In this document: positions 1-5,338 of the stretch, piece by piece
Layout: the number at the start of each line of letters is the position of its first letter
Position numbering within the stretch: position 1 is the first letter of the stretch
DNA from: Dictyoglomota bacterium
GTDB taxonomy: Bacteria; Dictyoglomota; Dictyoglomia; Dictyoglomales; Dictyoglomaceae
NCBI GenBank assembly: GCA_029776735.1
Contig: JAKOUL010000123.1
Location: 1-5,338, forward strand
Reading direction: 5' to 3'
Length of the DNA stretch: 5,338 nucleotides
Position numbers and translations under genes: made by a program
The notes under the pieces: model-generated
Databases searched by the model: none
Seen by the model: the letters and a program-made list of their open reading frames with translations, nothing else
Told to the model about the DNA's origin: nothing

Positions 1-1
1 A

Positions 2-94
2 TTTGAGATCCCTGATTCTTATGTAGTAGGATATGGACTTGATTATAAAGAAAAATACAGAAATTTACCTTATATTGCAGTTCTTGACGATTAA
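2..94 (+). CDS. hpt: Hypoxanthine phosphoribosyltransferase, C-terminal end (partial)
   Basis: Only the last 30 residues are in the window; the 5' part lies to the left. The tail contains [13 protein letters not shown] and Y-R-N-L-P-Y-I, which together are the conserved C-terminal signature of bacterial hypoxanthine(-guanine) phosphoribosyltransferases. In this family the segment forms part of the purine-binding hood and the last strand. The enzyme salvages hypoxanthine (and often guanine) to the nucleotide with PRPP in the cytoplasm. The protein ends shortly after the motif, as is normal. In some bacteria this domain is fused behind the tRNA lysidine synthetase TilS; the fragment cannot show whether that is so here. 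Its TAA stop (92-94) shares three bases with the stop of the converging regulator gene. No hairpin plus T-run terminator is visible after it. Confidence 0.9.
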   Translation, partial: FEIPDSYVVGYGLDYKEKYRNLPYIAVLDD

Positions 95-459
95 AAATCA
101 TCTTTTATAGCACATTCTAAGAATTTATCAATATATCCTTTCATTTCCTCTACATAATTTAGTATCTCTTCTCTCAGTCTTTCTCCATCTTCAGTAAGAC
201 GATATATCTTCTTTGCAGGACCGCTATCGTCCGTATCCCATCTGGATATTACTATTCCCTCGTTCTCTAAATCCCTTAATATCCTATAACCTCTTCCCAT
301 GCCCCCAATTCCAGGCGGAATAAGACCAGGAAATATATCAGAAAGAGTTGAAATAAGTTCATATCCATGAAGTTCTCTCCCTTCTAAGGAGGTCACTATC
401 CATGCTCTAAGCCAAAAAGTTGGTGAAAGTCCTGTTCCTTTTGCTCCATATCTTTTCAT
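91..459 (-). CDS. PadR-family winged-helix transcriptional repressor, 122 aa
   Basis: A small cytoplasmic DNA-binding protein of the PadR family. Residues about 12-95 form the winged helix-turn-helix: H-G-Y-E-L at 31-35 (the typical PadR helix after the first helix), the recognition-helix region [10 protein letters not shown] at 59-68, and the wing with S-R-W-D-T and [13 protein letters not shown] at about 72-92. Residues 93-122 are a single charged amphipathic helix, which in short PadR proteins serves dimerisation. There is no large C-terminal ligand domain, so this is the short subfamily; the ligand cannot be predicted. The ATG at 457-459 is supported by a GGAGGGA Shine-Dalgarno (466-472 on the plus strand) with a 7-base gap. 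PadR genes often repress themselves, and the inverted repeat over the -10 box fits that. No transporter or detoxification gene, the usual partner, lies beside it in the window, so its target is unknown. Confidence 0.88.
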   Translation of the reverse strand: MKRYGAKGTGLSPTFWLRAWIVTSLEGRELHGYELISTLSDIFPGLIPPGIGGMGRGYRILRDLENEGIVISRWDTDDSGPAKKIYRLTEDGERLREEILNYVEEMKGYIDKFLECAIKDDF

Positions 460-488
460 TTTAAATCCCTCCGTGTCTATATTCTAAA

Positions 489-532
489 TTTATATATATA
501 GTAAGTCACTATAAGGATATTTTATATATATA
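489..532. repeat. Pair of 12-bp direct repeats flanking the operator
   Basis: TTTATATATATA occurs at 489-500 and again at 521-532, 32 bp apart start to start (about three helical turns), bracketing the dyad core. The low complexity means it may be chance in AT-rich DNA, though both copies are identical and on the same helix face. Confidence 0.4.
497..513. promoter_or_regulatory. Inverted repeat, probable PadR autoregulatory operator
   Basis: TATAGT (497-502), five central bases AAGTC, then ACTATA (508-513): a perfect 6-bp dyad in 17 bp. The right arm is the -10 box of the minus-strand promoter and the left arm lies near its predicted transcription start, so a bound dimer would block RNA polymerase. 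PadR dimers bind dyads of about this size, commonly at their own promoter. Assigning it to this PadR protein is inference from position and symmetry. Confidence 0.5.
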
Positions 533-536
533 ACAA
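508..536 (-). promoter_or_regulatory. Promoter of the padR-like gene
   Basis: Read on the minus strand, TTGTTA (-35, plus positions 531-536) is followed by exactly 17 bases and then TATAGT (-10, plus 508-513). That is four of six and five of six matches to the sigma-70 consensus at ideal spacing. Transcription would start near 501, leaving a leader of roughly 40 bases that carries the Shine-Dalgarno. The surrounding DNA is nearly pure A/T, so chance matches are common, but the spacing and position are good. Confidence 0.6.
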
Positions 537-602
537 TTTTCTATAAAAGTCAAGTAGAAAAACGCTTTTTTTATGAGAGGTCTTTATCCTTAATTTTAAT
601 AT

Positions 603-647
603 TTTACTATCTATCTTTCAAAGTATAATATGAAGTTATATTATAAT
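603..647 (+). promoter_or_regulatory. Candidate promoter(s) for the protease-nadE operon
   Basis: Two perfect TATAAT hexamers occur, at 624-629 and 642-647. The first has TTTACT (603-608) upstream at a short 15-base gap; the second has TTCAAA (617-622) at a long 19-base gap. Neither pair is ideal and neither has a TG extension, so the exact start cannot be settled. The first would give a leader of about 40 bases before the ATG. A rightward promoter is expected somewhere here because the upstream gene is divergent. Confidence 0.35.
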
Positions 648-666
648 TATAATAAAGAATTTGGCT

Positions 667-673
667 GAGGAGG
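667..673 (+). promoter_or_regulatory. Shine-Dalgarno that fixes the protease start
   Basis: GAGGAGG ends five bases before the ATG at 679-681. An in-frame TTG at 661-663 would add six residues (M-A-E-E-E-T), but it has no Shine-Dalgarno ahead of it, and its codons run through this ribosome-binding site. The ATG at 679 is therefore the better start. Confidence 0.8.
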
Positions 674-678
674 AAACT

Positions 679-1914
679 ATGTTTATCTGGATTTTTATAG
701 GACTTCTCCTTTTAAAAGAGATTGTAGATATTTATTTAGATTGGAGAAATGTAAAACATTCTACCAAATTTAAAGATATACCTGAAGAGTTTAGGGATGT
801 TATCTCTCAAGAGACCTTAGAGAAATCTCAGAATTATTTGAAAGATACTACAAGATTAGGTTTTTATGCTGAAATTGTGGATATTTTATTTACTCTTTTC
901 CTTATTTTTATAGGTTATCCTACTTTTGAGAGATTTGTAGGATCTTTTACTAATTCCTTTATACTTCAGGGGCTTTTGTTTTTTGGGATTGTGGGCGCCT
1001 TAGGTATGATTATCTCTCTTCCTTTTAGTATATACTCAAATTTTGTTATTGAAGGAAAATATGGTTTCAATACTATGACTCCTAAGGTTTTTCTTATGGA
1101 TATGATTAAATCTATTCTTATATCTGTTATCTTAGGAGTTCCCATTCTCTCTCTTCGTCTCTTTGTAATCAAGAATGATCCAAATTTTTGGTGGAAGTTT
1201 GCTTTGGTGGCAATTGTTTTTGAACTTTTTGTAAGTTTTATTCATCCTCTCCTTATAGCGCCTCTATTTAATAAATTTACTCCCTTAGAGGATGAGGATC
1301 TAAAAGAGAAGATTATTGATCTGGGTAAGAAGGTGGGTTTTGATATAAAAAATGTATTTGTAATGGATGCTTCTAAGAGGACAAAAAAACAGAATGCCTA
1401 TCTTACAGGATTTGGAAAGTCAAGAAGAGTAGTTTTATATGATACTATCCTTTCTTATCCTCAAGAAGAGATCTTGGCAGTTTTTGCTCATGAACTGGGA
1501 CATTATAAAAAGAGACATATTCCTCTTATGTTACTTCTTTCTACTGTCTTTTATGTGGTTTACATCTACATAACCTTTATCTTTTACAAGTTAGCTCCTT
1601 TTTCTCAGTATTTTAATATTCAAAAAGAATATACAATTCTAATTTATGCCTTTTTACTCTCATCTTCCATCTTTTACTTTATTTCACCCATAGTTAATGC
1701 CTTATCCAGGAAGATGGAGTATGATGCCGATAGATTCTCTGCAGATCTTCTTGGGAAGTCTAATCCTCTTATAAATGCTTTAAAGAGGCTTGAAAAGGAA
1801 AATTTAGGGAATTTATATCCTGATCCTCTATATAGAACTTGGTATTACTCTCATCCTGCACCAACCGAAAGAATCTATGCCCTACTTGATCTAAAAAAGG
1901 GAGAAGAAGCATGA
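679..1914 (+). CDS. M48-family (Ste24-type) integral membrane zinc metalloprotease, 411 aa
   Basis: A polytopic membrane endopeptidase of the M48A (CAAX prenyl protease 1/Ste24-like) family. About seven hydrophobic helices are visible at 1-19, 63-83, 94-119, 145-164, 171-195, 282-303 and 318-338. The M48 N-terminal domain signature F-V-I-E-G-K-Y-G-F-N is at about 122-131. The zinc site is H-E-L-G-H at 271-275 (two His ligands, Glu general base) with the third ligand Glu in E-Y-D-A-D at 347-351. The conserved stretches S-K-R-T-K-K-Q-N-A-Y-L-T-G-F-G (232-246) and S-H-P-A-P-T-E-R-I (391-399) are also present, so the enzyme looks intact. Eukaryotic Ste24 trims prenylated CAAX proteins; bacteria generally lack that pathway, so the role here is more likely membrane protein quality control or peptide processing, as for HtpX, though HtpX is shorter with fewer helices. 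The start at ATG 679 is chosen on its GAGGAGG site. The stop overlaps the start of the NAD+ synthase gene. Confidence 0.9.
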   Translation: MFIWIFIGLLLLKEIVDIYLDWRNVKHSTKFKDIPEEFRDVISQETLEKSQNYLKDTTRLGFYAEIVDILFTLFLIFIGYPTFERFVGSFTNSFILQGLLFFGIVGALGMIISLPFSIYSNFVIEGKYGFNTMTPKVFLMDMIKSILISVILGVPILSLRLFVIKNDPNFWWKFALVAIVFELFVSFIHPLLIAPLFNKFTPLEDEDLKEKIIDLGKKVGFDIKNVFVMDASKRTKKQNAYLTGFGKSRRVVLYDTILSYPQEEILAVFAHELGHYKKRHIPLMLLLSTVFYVVYIYITFIFYKLAPFSQYFNIQKEYTILIYAFLLSSSIFYFISPIVNALSRKMEYDADRFSADLLGKSNPLINALKRLEKENLGNLYPDPLYRTWYYSHPAPTERIYALLDLKKGEEA

Positions 1915-3485
1915 AGGTTACTATTGGACAGATAAATTCCATTATAGGAGATGTAGAAGGAAATGTAAAAAAGATAAAGGCTGCTATTTCAAAAGCAATT
2001 TCCGATTGTTCTGAACTTATAATCTTTCCAGAGCTTTCTCTCTTAGGTTTTCCTCCTTTTGATCTTTTGAAAAGAAAGAATTTAAAGAAGAAGATTGAAG
2101 ATGCCATTTCTGATTTAATCAATGAGAAGTATCCTATTGGAGTTTTAATAGGTGTTCCTACCTTCAATTCTTCAGTTTTTAATAGTGCAATTTTAATACA
2201 TGAAGGAAAAGTCATAGGGAGGCAAGATAAATTTTTCTTAGGAGATGATCCCCTTCTTCAAAACAGATACTTTTCTTGTGGAAAGCCTGAGGTTATAACC
2301 TTTAATGGTAAAAAGTTAGGTATTGTTATATCCGATGATCTTTTAGAAGCGGATTTTGATCTCTTTAGTGATTTCTTTTCCTCTGTGGATTTAATAATTA
2401 ATATCTCTTCTTCTTTCTACTATTATGGAAAGAGAGCAAAAAAAATAGAGTCTCTTAAAAATTTAGCTAAATCATATGGAAAGAAGGTTATCTATGTAAA
2501 CCAGATAGGAGGAAATGGAGAGCTTATTTTTGATGGGGGGAGCTTAGTTTTTTCAGAAGGTGGAGAACTAATATTTGAATCTAAAATATTTGAAGAAGAT
2601 ATTGTTACTTTAGATTTGGATAATTTTTTTAGAAGAGAGGCATCTGAAGAAGATATATCTTTTATCTATAAGGGGCTTGTACTTGGTGTTAGGGATTATT
2701 TTAAAAAATCTGGATTTAAAAAAGCATTTATAGGACTTAGTGGAGGCATAGATTCTGCCCTTGTAGCTTGTATAGCAAAAGATGCTTTATCCTCTGATAA
2801 TGTGGTAGGAATAGGTATGCCTTCTATCTATACTGCTAAGGAAAGTATTGAGGATGCCAAAACTCTTTCCCAAAATTTAGGAATTGAATTTAGGATTATT
2901 CCTATAAAAGATATTTTTTATTCTTATCTTAAGGAACTTAATCCTTCTAAAGCTCCTATTATGGATCTTGCAGAAGAGAATCTTCAATCCCGTATACGAG
3001 GAAATTTATTAATGTTTCTCTCAAATCGTGAAGGAGGAATAGTACTTGCTACAGGCAATAGATCTGAGGCACTTACAGGTTATTGCACCCTTTATGGGGA
3101 TACTGCAGGAGCATTAGAGGTAATAGGAGATATATATAAGACTATGGTCTATGATGTGGCAAAATATGTAAATAGAGAGGAAGAAATTATTCCTCATAAT
3201 ATCTTAGTAAAAATTCCTTCAGCAGAGCTTCGTCCTGGGCAAAAAGATGAGGATTCTCTTCCTCCTTATGGAGTGCTAGATCCTATCCTTAATGCATATG
3301 TGGATCAGAATAAAACCTTTGAAGAGATTTTAGAGATGGGATTTAATGAAAATATTGTGAAAGAAGTTATAAGGAAAGTTGAGAGTAGTGAATATAAAAG
3401 AAGACAAATTCCTCCGGTTCTGAGGATAAGGTCTAAGAATCCGCTAAGAGAAAGAAATCTTCCTTTAGTTCATAAATTTATATGA
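1911..3485 (+). CDS. nadE: NAD+ synthase, two-domain (glutaminase-like + synthetase), catalytic Cys replaced by Ser, 524 aa
   Basis: Catalyses the last step of NAD biosynthesis: nicotinate adenine dinucleotide + ATP + ammonia (from glutamine in intact two-domain forms) to NAD+. Residues 1-240 are a nitrilase-fold glutaminase domain with the triad Glu41 (F-P-E-L-S) and Lys107 (Q-D-K-F-F-L). The third position, normally Cys in I-C-E-D, is Ser141 in I-S-D-D (codon TCC, 2331-2333). Residues 255-524 are the synthetase: ATP-pyrophosphatase loop S-G-G-I-D-S at 277-282, E-E-N-L-Q-S-R-I-R-G at 355-364, T-G-N-R-S-E at 381-386, G-Y-C-T-L-Y-G-D at 390-397, and P-S-A-E-L-R-P-G-Q at 436-444, all typical. 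The synthetase should work; glutamine hydrolysis is doubtful, so an ammonia-dependent enzyme is inferred. The ATG lies in an ATGA overlap with the upstream stop, with GGGAG (1899-1903) seven bases ahead, so the two genes are probably translationally coupled. Confidence 0.93.
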   Translation: MKVTIGQINSIIGDVEGNVKKIKAAISKAISDCSELIIFPELSLLGFPPFDLLKRKNLKKKIEDAISDLINEKYPIGVLIGVPTFNSSVFNSAILIHEGKVIGRQDKFFLGDDPLLQNRYFSCGKPEVITFNGKKLGIVISDDLLEADFDLFSDFFSSVDLIINISSSFYYYGKRAKKIESLKNLAKSYGKKVIYVNQIGGNGELIFDGGSLVFSEGGELIFESKIFEEDIVTLDLDNFFRREASEEDISFIYKGLVLGVRDYFKKSGFKKAFIGLSGGIDSALVACIAKDALSSDNVVGIGMPSIYTAKESIEDAKTLSQNLGIEFRIIPIKDIFYSYLKELNPSKAPIMDLAEENLQSRIRGNLLMFLSNREGGIVLATGNRSEALTGYCTLYGDTAGALEVIGDIYKTMVYDVAKYVNREEEIIPHNILVKIPSAELRPGQKDEDSLPPYGVLDPILNAYVDQNKTFEEILEMGFNENIVKEVIRKVESSEYKRRQIPPVLRIRSKNPLRERNLPLVHKFI

Positions 3486-3491
3486 TATAAT
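3483..3491 (+). promoter_or_regulatory. Possible extended -10 promoter for transketolase
   Basis: TGATATAAT is a perfect extended -10 (TG, one base, TATAAT), and its TGA is the nadE stop codon. The upstream -35 match is poor (TTTAGT at 3464-3469, 16-base gap), which extended -10 promoters tolerate. A start near 3498 would give a leader of about 32 bases containing the Shine-Dalgarno. It would allow transketolase to be transcribed apart from the upstream genes. Confidence 0.4.
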
Positions 3492-3511
3492 TCTTTAAAA
3501 AAGTTTTAGAA

Positions 3512-3519
3512 AAGGAGGT
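3512..3519 (+). promoter_or_regulatory. Strong Shine-Dalgarno with long spacing for transketolase
   Basis: AAGGAGGT matches the anti-Shine-Dalgarno over eight bases, but its last G is 11 bases from the ATG at 3530, longer than usual. An in-frame TAA at 3521-3523 rules out any earlier start, so ATG 3530 is the first possible one. Confidence 0.75.
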
Positions 3520-3529
3520 TTAAAGGTTC

Positions 3530-5338
3530 ATGCAAGGAAATCGTTTTTCTAAACCCAAAATAGATGAGAATGATCTTTTATTTCTTAAGGAGACTGCTCA
3601 TAAATGTCGTGGTGATATATTGAAGATGACTACCTTGGCAGGGTCAGGGCATCCAGGAGGATCCATGTCCTCTATTGAGATGTATTTAACTCTATATTAT
3701 TTTGCGAATGTAGATCCTAAGAACCCCAAAAATCCTGATAGGGATAGGATCGTAATAAGTCATGGACACACATCTCCTGGTGTTTATTCTGCTCTTGGTA
3801 ATCTTGGCTTCTTTAATATTGATGAAGCAATCGCATATTTTAGACTTGCAGGAAGCATCTTTGAAGGACATGTGGAAAGATATGTGCCAGGTGTGGAATG
3901 GAGCACAGGAAATTTAGGGCAGGGACTTTCAGCAGGATGTGGTATGGCTCTTTCTGGAAGGCTTTCTAAGAAAGATTTTAACGTTTTTGTGGTTATGGGA
4001 GATGGAGAACAGCAAAAGGGACAGATATCAGAAGCAAGAAGGTTTGCAGCAAAGTATAATCTTTCTAATCTGACAGTACTTATTGATTATAATAAACTTC
4101 AGCTTTCTGGTCCTCTTTCAGAGATTATGCCTCAGAATATTAAGGAGAACTATCTCTCTGATGGATGGGAAGTTATTGAGGTAGATGGACATAATATTGA
4201 AGCCTTATATGAAGCTATAAGAACTGCTATTTTAGATGGAAAGCCTACTGCAATTCTTGCTCATACGGTAATGGGAAAGGGAGTCTCCTTTATGGAGAAT
4301 AAATTTGAGTTCCATGGAAGAGCTTTAAAACCTGATGAGTATAAGAAAGCCTTAGAAGAGCTTAAGATTGAAGATGATTTGGAAAAGTATAAGAAGATGA
4401 GAGAAGAATTTAAACCTGCAGGAAAACATATGGTAGAAATGTATCCTATAAATATAGATACAGGTACCCCTATTACTTATGATAAGGATGCAAAGATTGA
4501 TAATAGAGGAGCCTTTGGAAAGGCTCTTGCAGATCTTGGCAGGTTAAATGTAGGGAAAGATGATAAAACTCCTATAGCAGTATTAGATTGTGACCTTGTG
4601 GAATCAGTAAGGACCCATGAATTTCGTAATATTGCTCCTGAAAACTTCTTTGAAATAGGGATTCAGGAACATAATGCAGCTACTGTTGCAGGAGCCTTAT
4701 CTTCACAAGGAGTTGTTACATTTTTTGCTGATTTTGGAGTGTTTGGAGTTGACGAAACTTATAATCAGCATAGGCTAAATGATATTAATGTTACCAATTT
4801 AAAATTGGTAGTCACCCACTGTGGACTTGATGTGGGTGAAGATGGAAAAACCCATCAATGTATTGATTATATAGGTACTTTTAGAAATCTTTTTGGCTTT
4901 AAGATTGTAATCCCTGCTGATGGGAACCAGACTGATAGAGTAATAAGGTATGTAGCTAAGGAATCTGGTAATTTCTTAGTTGCTATGGGAAGATCTGTGG
5001 CTCCTATAATAACCGATGAGAATGGGAATCCTCTTTTTGGAGGAGATTATAAATTTGTATATGGTAAGATGGACAAAATAAGAGATGGAGAAAGTGCAGC
5101 AATCATCACGTGTGGTATTATGACATACAGAGCTGTGCAGGCTTGGGAGAAATTAAAGGATATGGGAATAAAGGTAAAAGTCTTTAACTTTACATCTCCC
5201 AAAGAAATAGATTGGGATGCTTTAAAAGAAGCAGCAAGTACAGGATTTATAGTGACATATGAAGATCATAATATTCATACAGGAATTGGAAGTATTATAG
5301 GAGAAGCTCTTCTTGAAGGAGGATATACGGTAAAGTTT
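3530..5338 (+). CDS. tkt: Transketolase, single-chain, 3' end beyond the window (603 codons seen)
   Basis: Thiamine-diphosphate enzyme of the non-oxidative pentose phosphate pathway, moving two-carbon ketol units between sugar phosphates in the cytoplasm. The N-terminal ThDP-binding domain shows A-G-S-G-H-P-G-G (37-44), S-H-G-H (77-80), G-H-V-E-R-Y-V-P-G-V-E-W-S-T-G-N-L-G-Q-G (113-132), the ThDP/Mg motif G-D-G (157-159) through D-Y-N-K (186-189), and F-H-G (261-263). The pyrimidine-binding domain begins near 323 (I-D-N-R-G-A-F-G) and has the catalytic Glu380 in G-I-Q-E-H-N, then T-H-C-G-L-D-V-G-E-D-G-K-T-H-Q (429-443) and a phosphate-binding-type Arg488. The C-terminal transketolase domain starts near 515, with E-D-H-N-I-H-T-G-I-G-S at 578-588. 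Few residues should be missing, since single-chain enzymes of this type run to somewhat over 600. Several motifs resemble the N- and C-subunits of split transketolases joined end to end. No stop or frameshift is seen. DXP synthase is less likely given the motif set. Confidence 0.92.
   Translation, partial: MQGNRFSKPKIDENDLLFLKETAHKCRGDILKMTTLAGSGHPGGSMSSIEMYLTLYYFANVDPKNPKNPDRDRIVISHGHTSPGVYSALGNLGFFNIDEAIAYFRLAGSIFEGHVERYVPGVEWSTGNLGQGLSAGCGMALSGRLSKKDFNVFVVMGDGEQQKGQISEARRFAAKYNLSNLTVLIDYNKLQLSGPLSEIMPQNIKENYLSDGWEVIEVDGHNIEALYEAIRTAILDGKPTAILAHTVMGKGVSFMENKFEFHGRALKPDEYKKALEELKIEDDLEKYKKMREEFKPAGKHMVEMYPINIDTGTPITYDKDAKIDNRGAFGKALADLGRLNVGKDDKTPIAVLDCDLVESVRTHEFRNIAPENFFEIGIQEHNAATVAGALSSQGVVTFFADFGVFGVDETYNQHRLNDINVTNLKLVVTHCGLDVGEDGKTHQCIDYIGTFRNLFGFKIVIPADGNQTDRVIRYVAKESGNFLVAMGRSVAPIITDENGNPLFGGDYKFVYGKMDKIRDGESAAIITCGIMTYRAVQAWEKLKDMGIKVKVFNFTSPKEIDWDALKEAASTGFIVTYEDHNIHTGIGSIIGEALLEGGYTVKF

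Larger units (their letters stand above)
460..678. other. Divergent intergenic region
   Basis: About 219 bases, extremely AT-rich, between the start of the padR-like gene and the start of the membrane protease gene. It holds the PadR Shine-Dalgarno, the minus-strand promoter, the inverted and direct repeats, and candidate rightward -10 boxes. The hexamer AAGTCA, which forms the centre of the dyad (503-508), recurs at 547-552. I see no ORF, riboswitch or RNA gene in it. Confidence 0.7.

Noticed and set aside
114..124. ATTCT-A-AGAAT dyad just after the hpt stop as a terminator
   Set aside because: Five AT-rich base pairs with almost no loop and no following T-run; it is inside the padR-like coding region and probably chance.
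558..572. A-run, CGC, T-run that could be a terminator hairpin
   Set aside because: The stem would be only A-T pairs with a three-base loop, and it lies upstream of both divergent genes, where a terminator has no clear job.
661..678. TTG start giving the membrane protease six extra residues
   Set aside because: It has no Shine-Dalgarno upstream, and its codons contain the GAGGAGG site of the ATG at 679.
966..1172. 68-codon open frame on the minus strand
   Set aside because: It lies wholly inside the clearly coding protease gene, has no recognisable domain, and is a by-product of the plus-strand codons.
1769..2215. 148-codon open frame on the minus strand across the protease-nadE junction
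   Set aside because: It is antisense to two well-supported genes, has low-complexity Lys/Phe-rich content and no family resemblance.
3486..3529. Terminator between nadE and transketolase
   Set aside because: The short gap is A/T-rich with no GC stem; it is better explained by a possible -10 box and the ribosome-binding site.

Overview
The window is strongly AT-rich. Its codons favour AGA for arginine and A/T in third positions, and its proteins are rich in Lys, Ile and Glu. Every gene has a bacterial start context with a Shine-Dalgarno site. This suggests a low-GC, probably thermophilic bacterium. Overall protein flavour reminds me of Dictyoglomus or a neighbouring thermophilic lineage, but that is an impression, not a database result.

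Layout. Positions 2-94 (+) hold the last 30 codons of a hypoxanthine phosphoribosyltransferase gene. Converging on it is a small PadR-family repressor gene on the minus strand (91-459); the two genes share one TTAA tetranucleotide as both stop codons. A divergent, very AT-rich intergenic region (460-678) follows. It carries a good sigma-70-type promoter for the padR-like gene whose -10 box is one arm of a perfect inverted repeat (probable autoregulatory operator), plus weaker promoter candidates for the rightward genes. Three genes then run rightward: a seven-helix M48 (Ste24/HtpX-like) membrane zinc protease (679-1914), a two-domain NAD+ synthase (1911-3485) whose start overlaps the protease stop as ATGA, and a single-chain transketolase (3530 to the window end, still open).

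How they work together. The protease and NAD+ synthase genes are translationally coupled by layout, and transketolase follows 44 bases later with its own strong Shine-Dalgarno and a possible extended -10 promoter. The three products (membrane protein quality control or processing, last step of NAD biosynthesis, non-oxidative pentose phosphate pathway) have no obvious shared pathway, so this looks like a housekeeping operon of convenience. The PadR gene points the other way and may or may not control the rightward genes.

The most notable point is in the NAD+ synthase. The synthetase half looks complete, but the N-terminal glutaminase half has serine where the catalytic cysteine should be, and nearby glutaminase signatures are also eroded. 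The enzyme is therefore probably ammonia-dependent despite keeping the full two-domain architecture. I see no mobile element, CRISPR array, RNA gene or defence system here; most of the window is ordinary.
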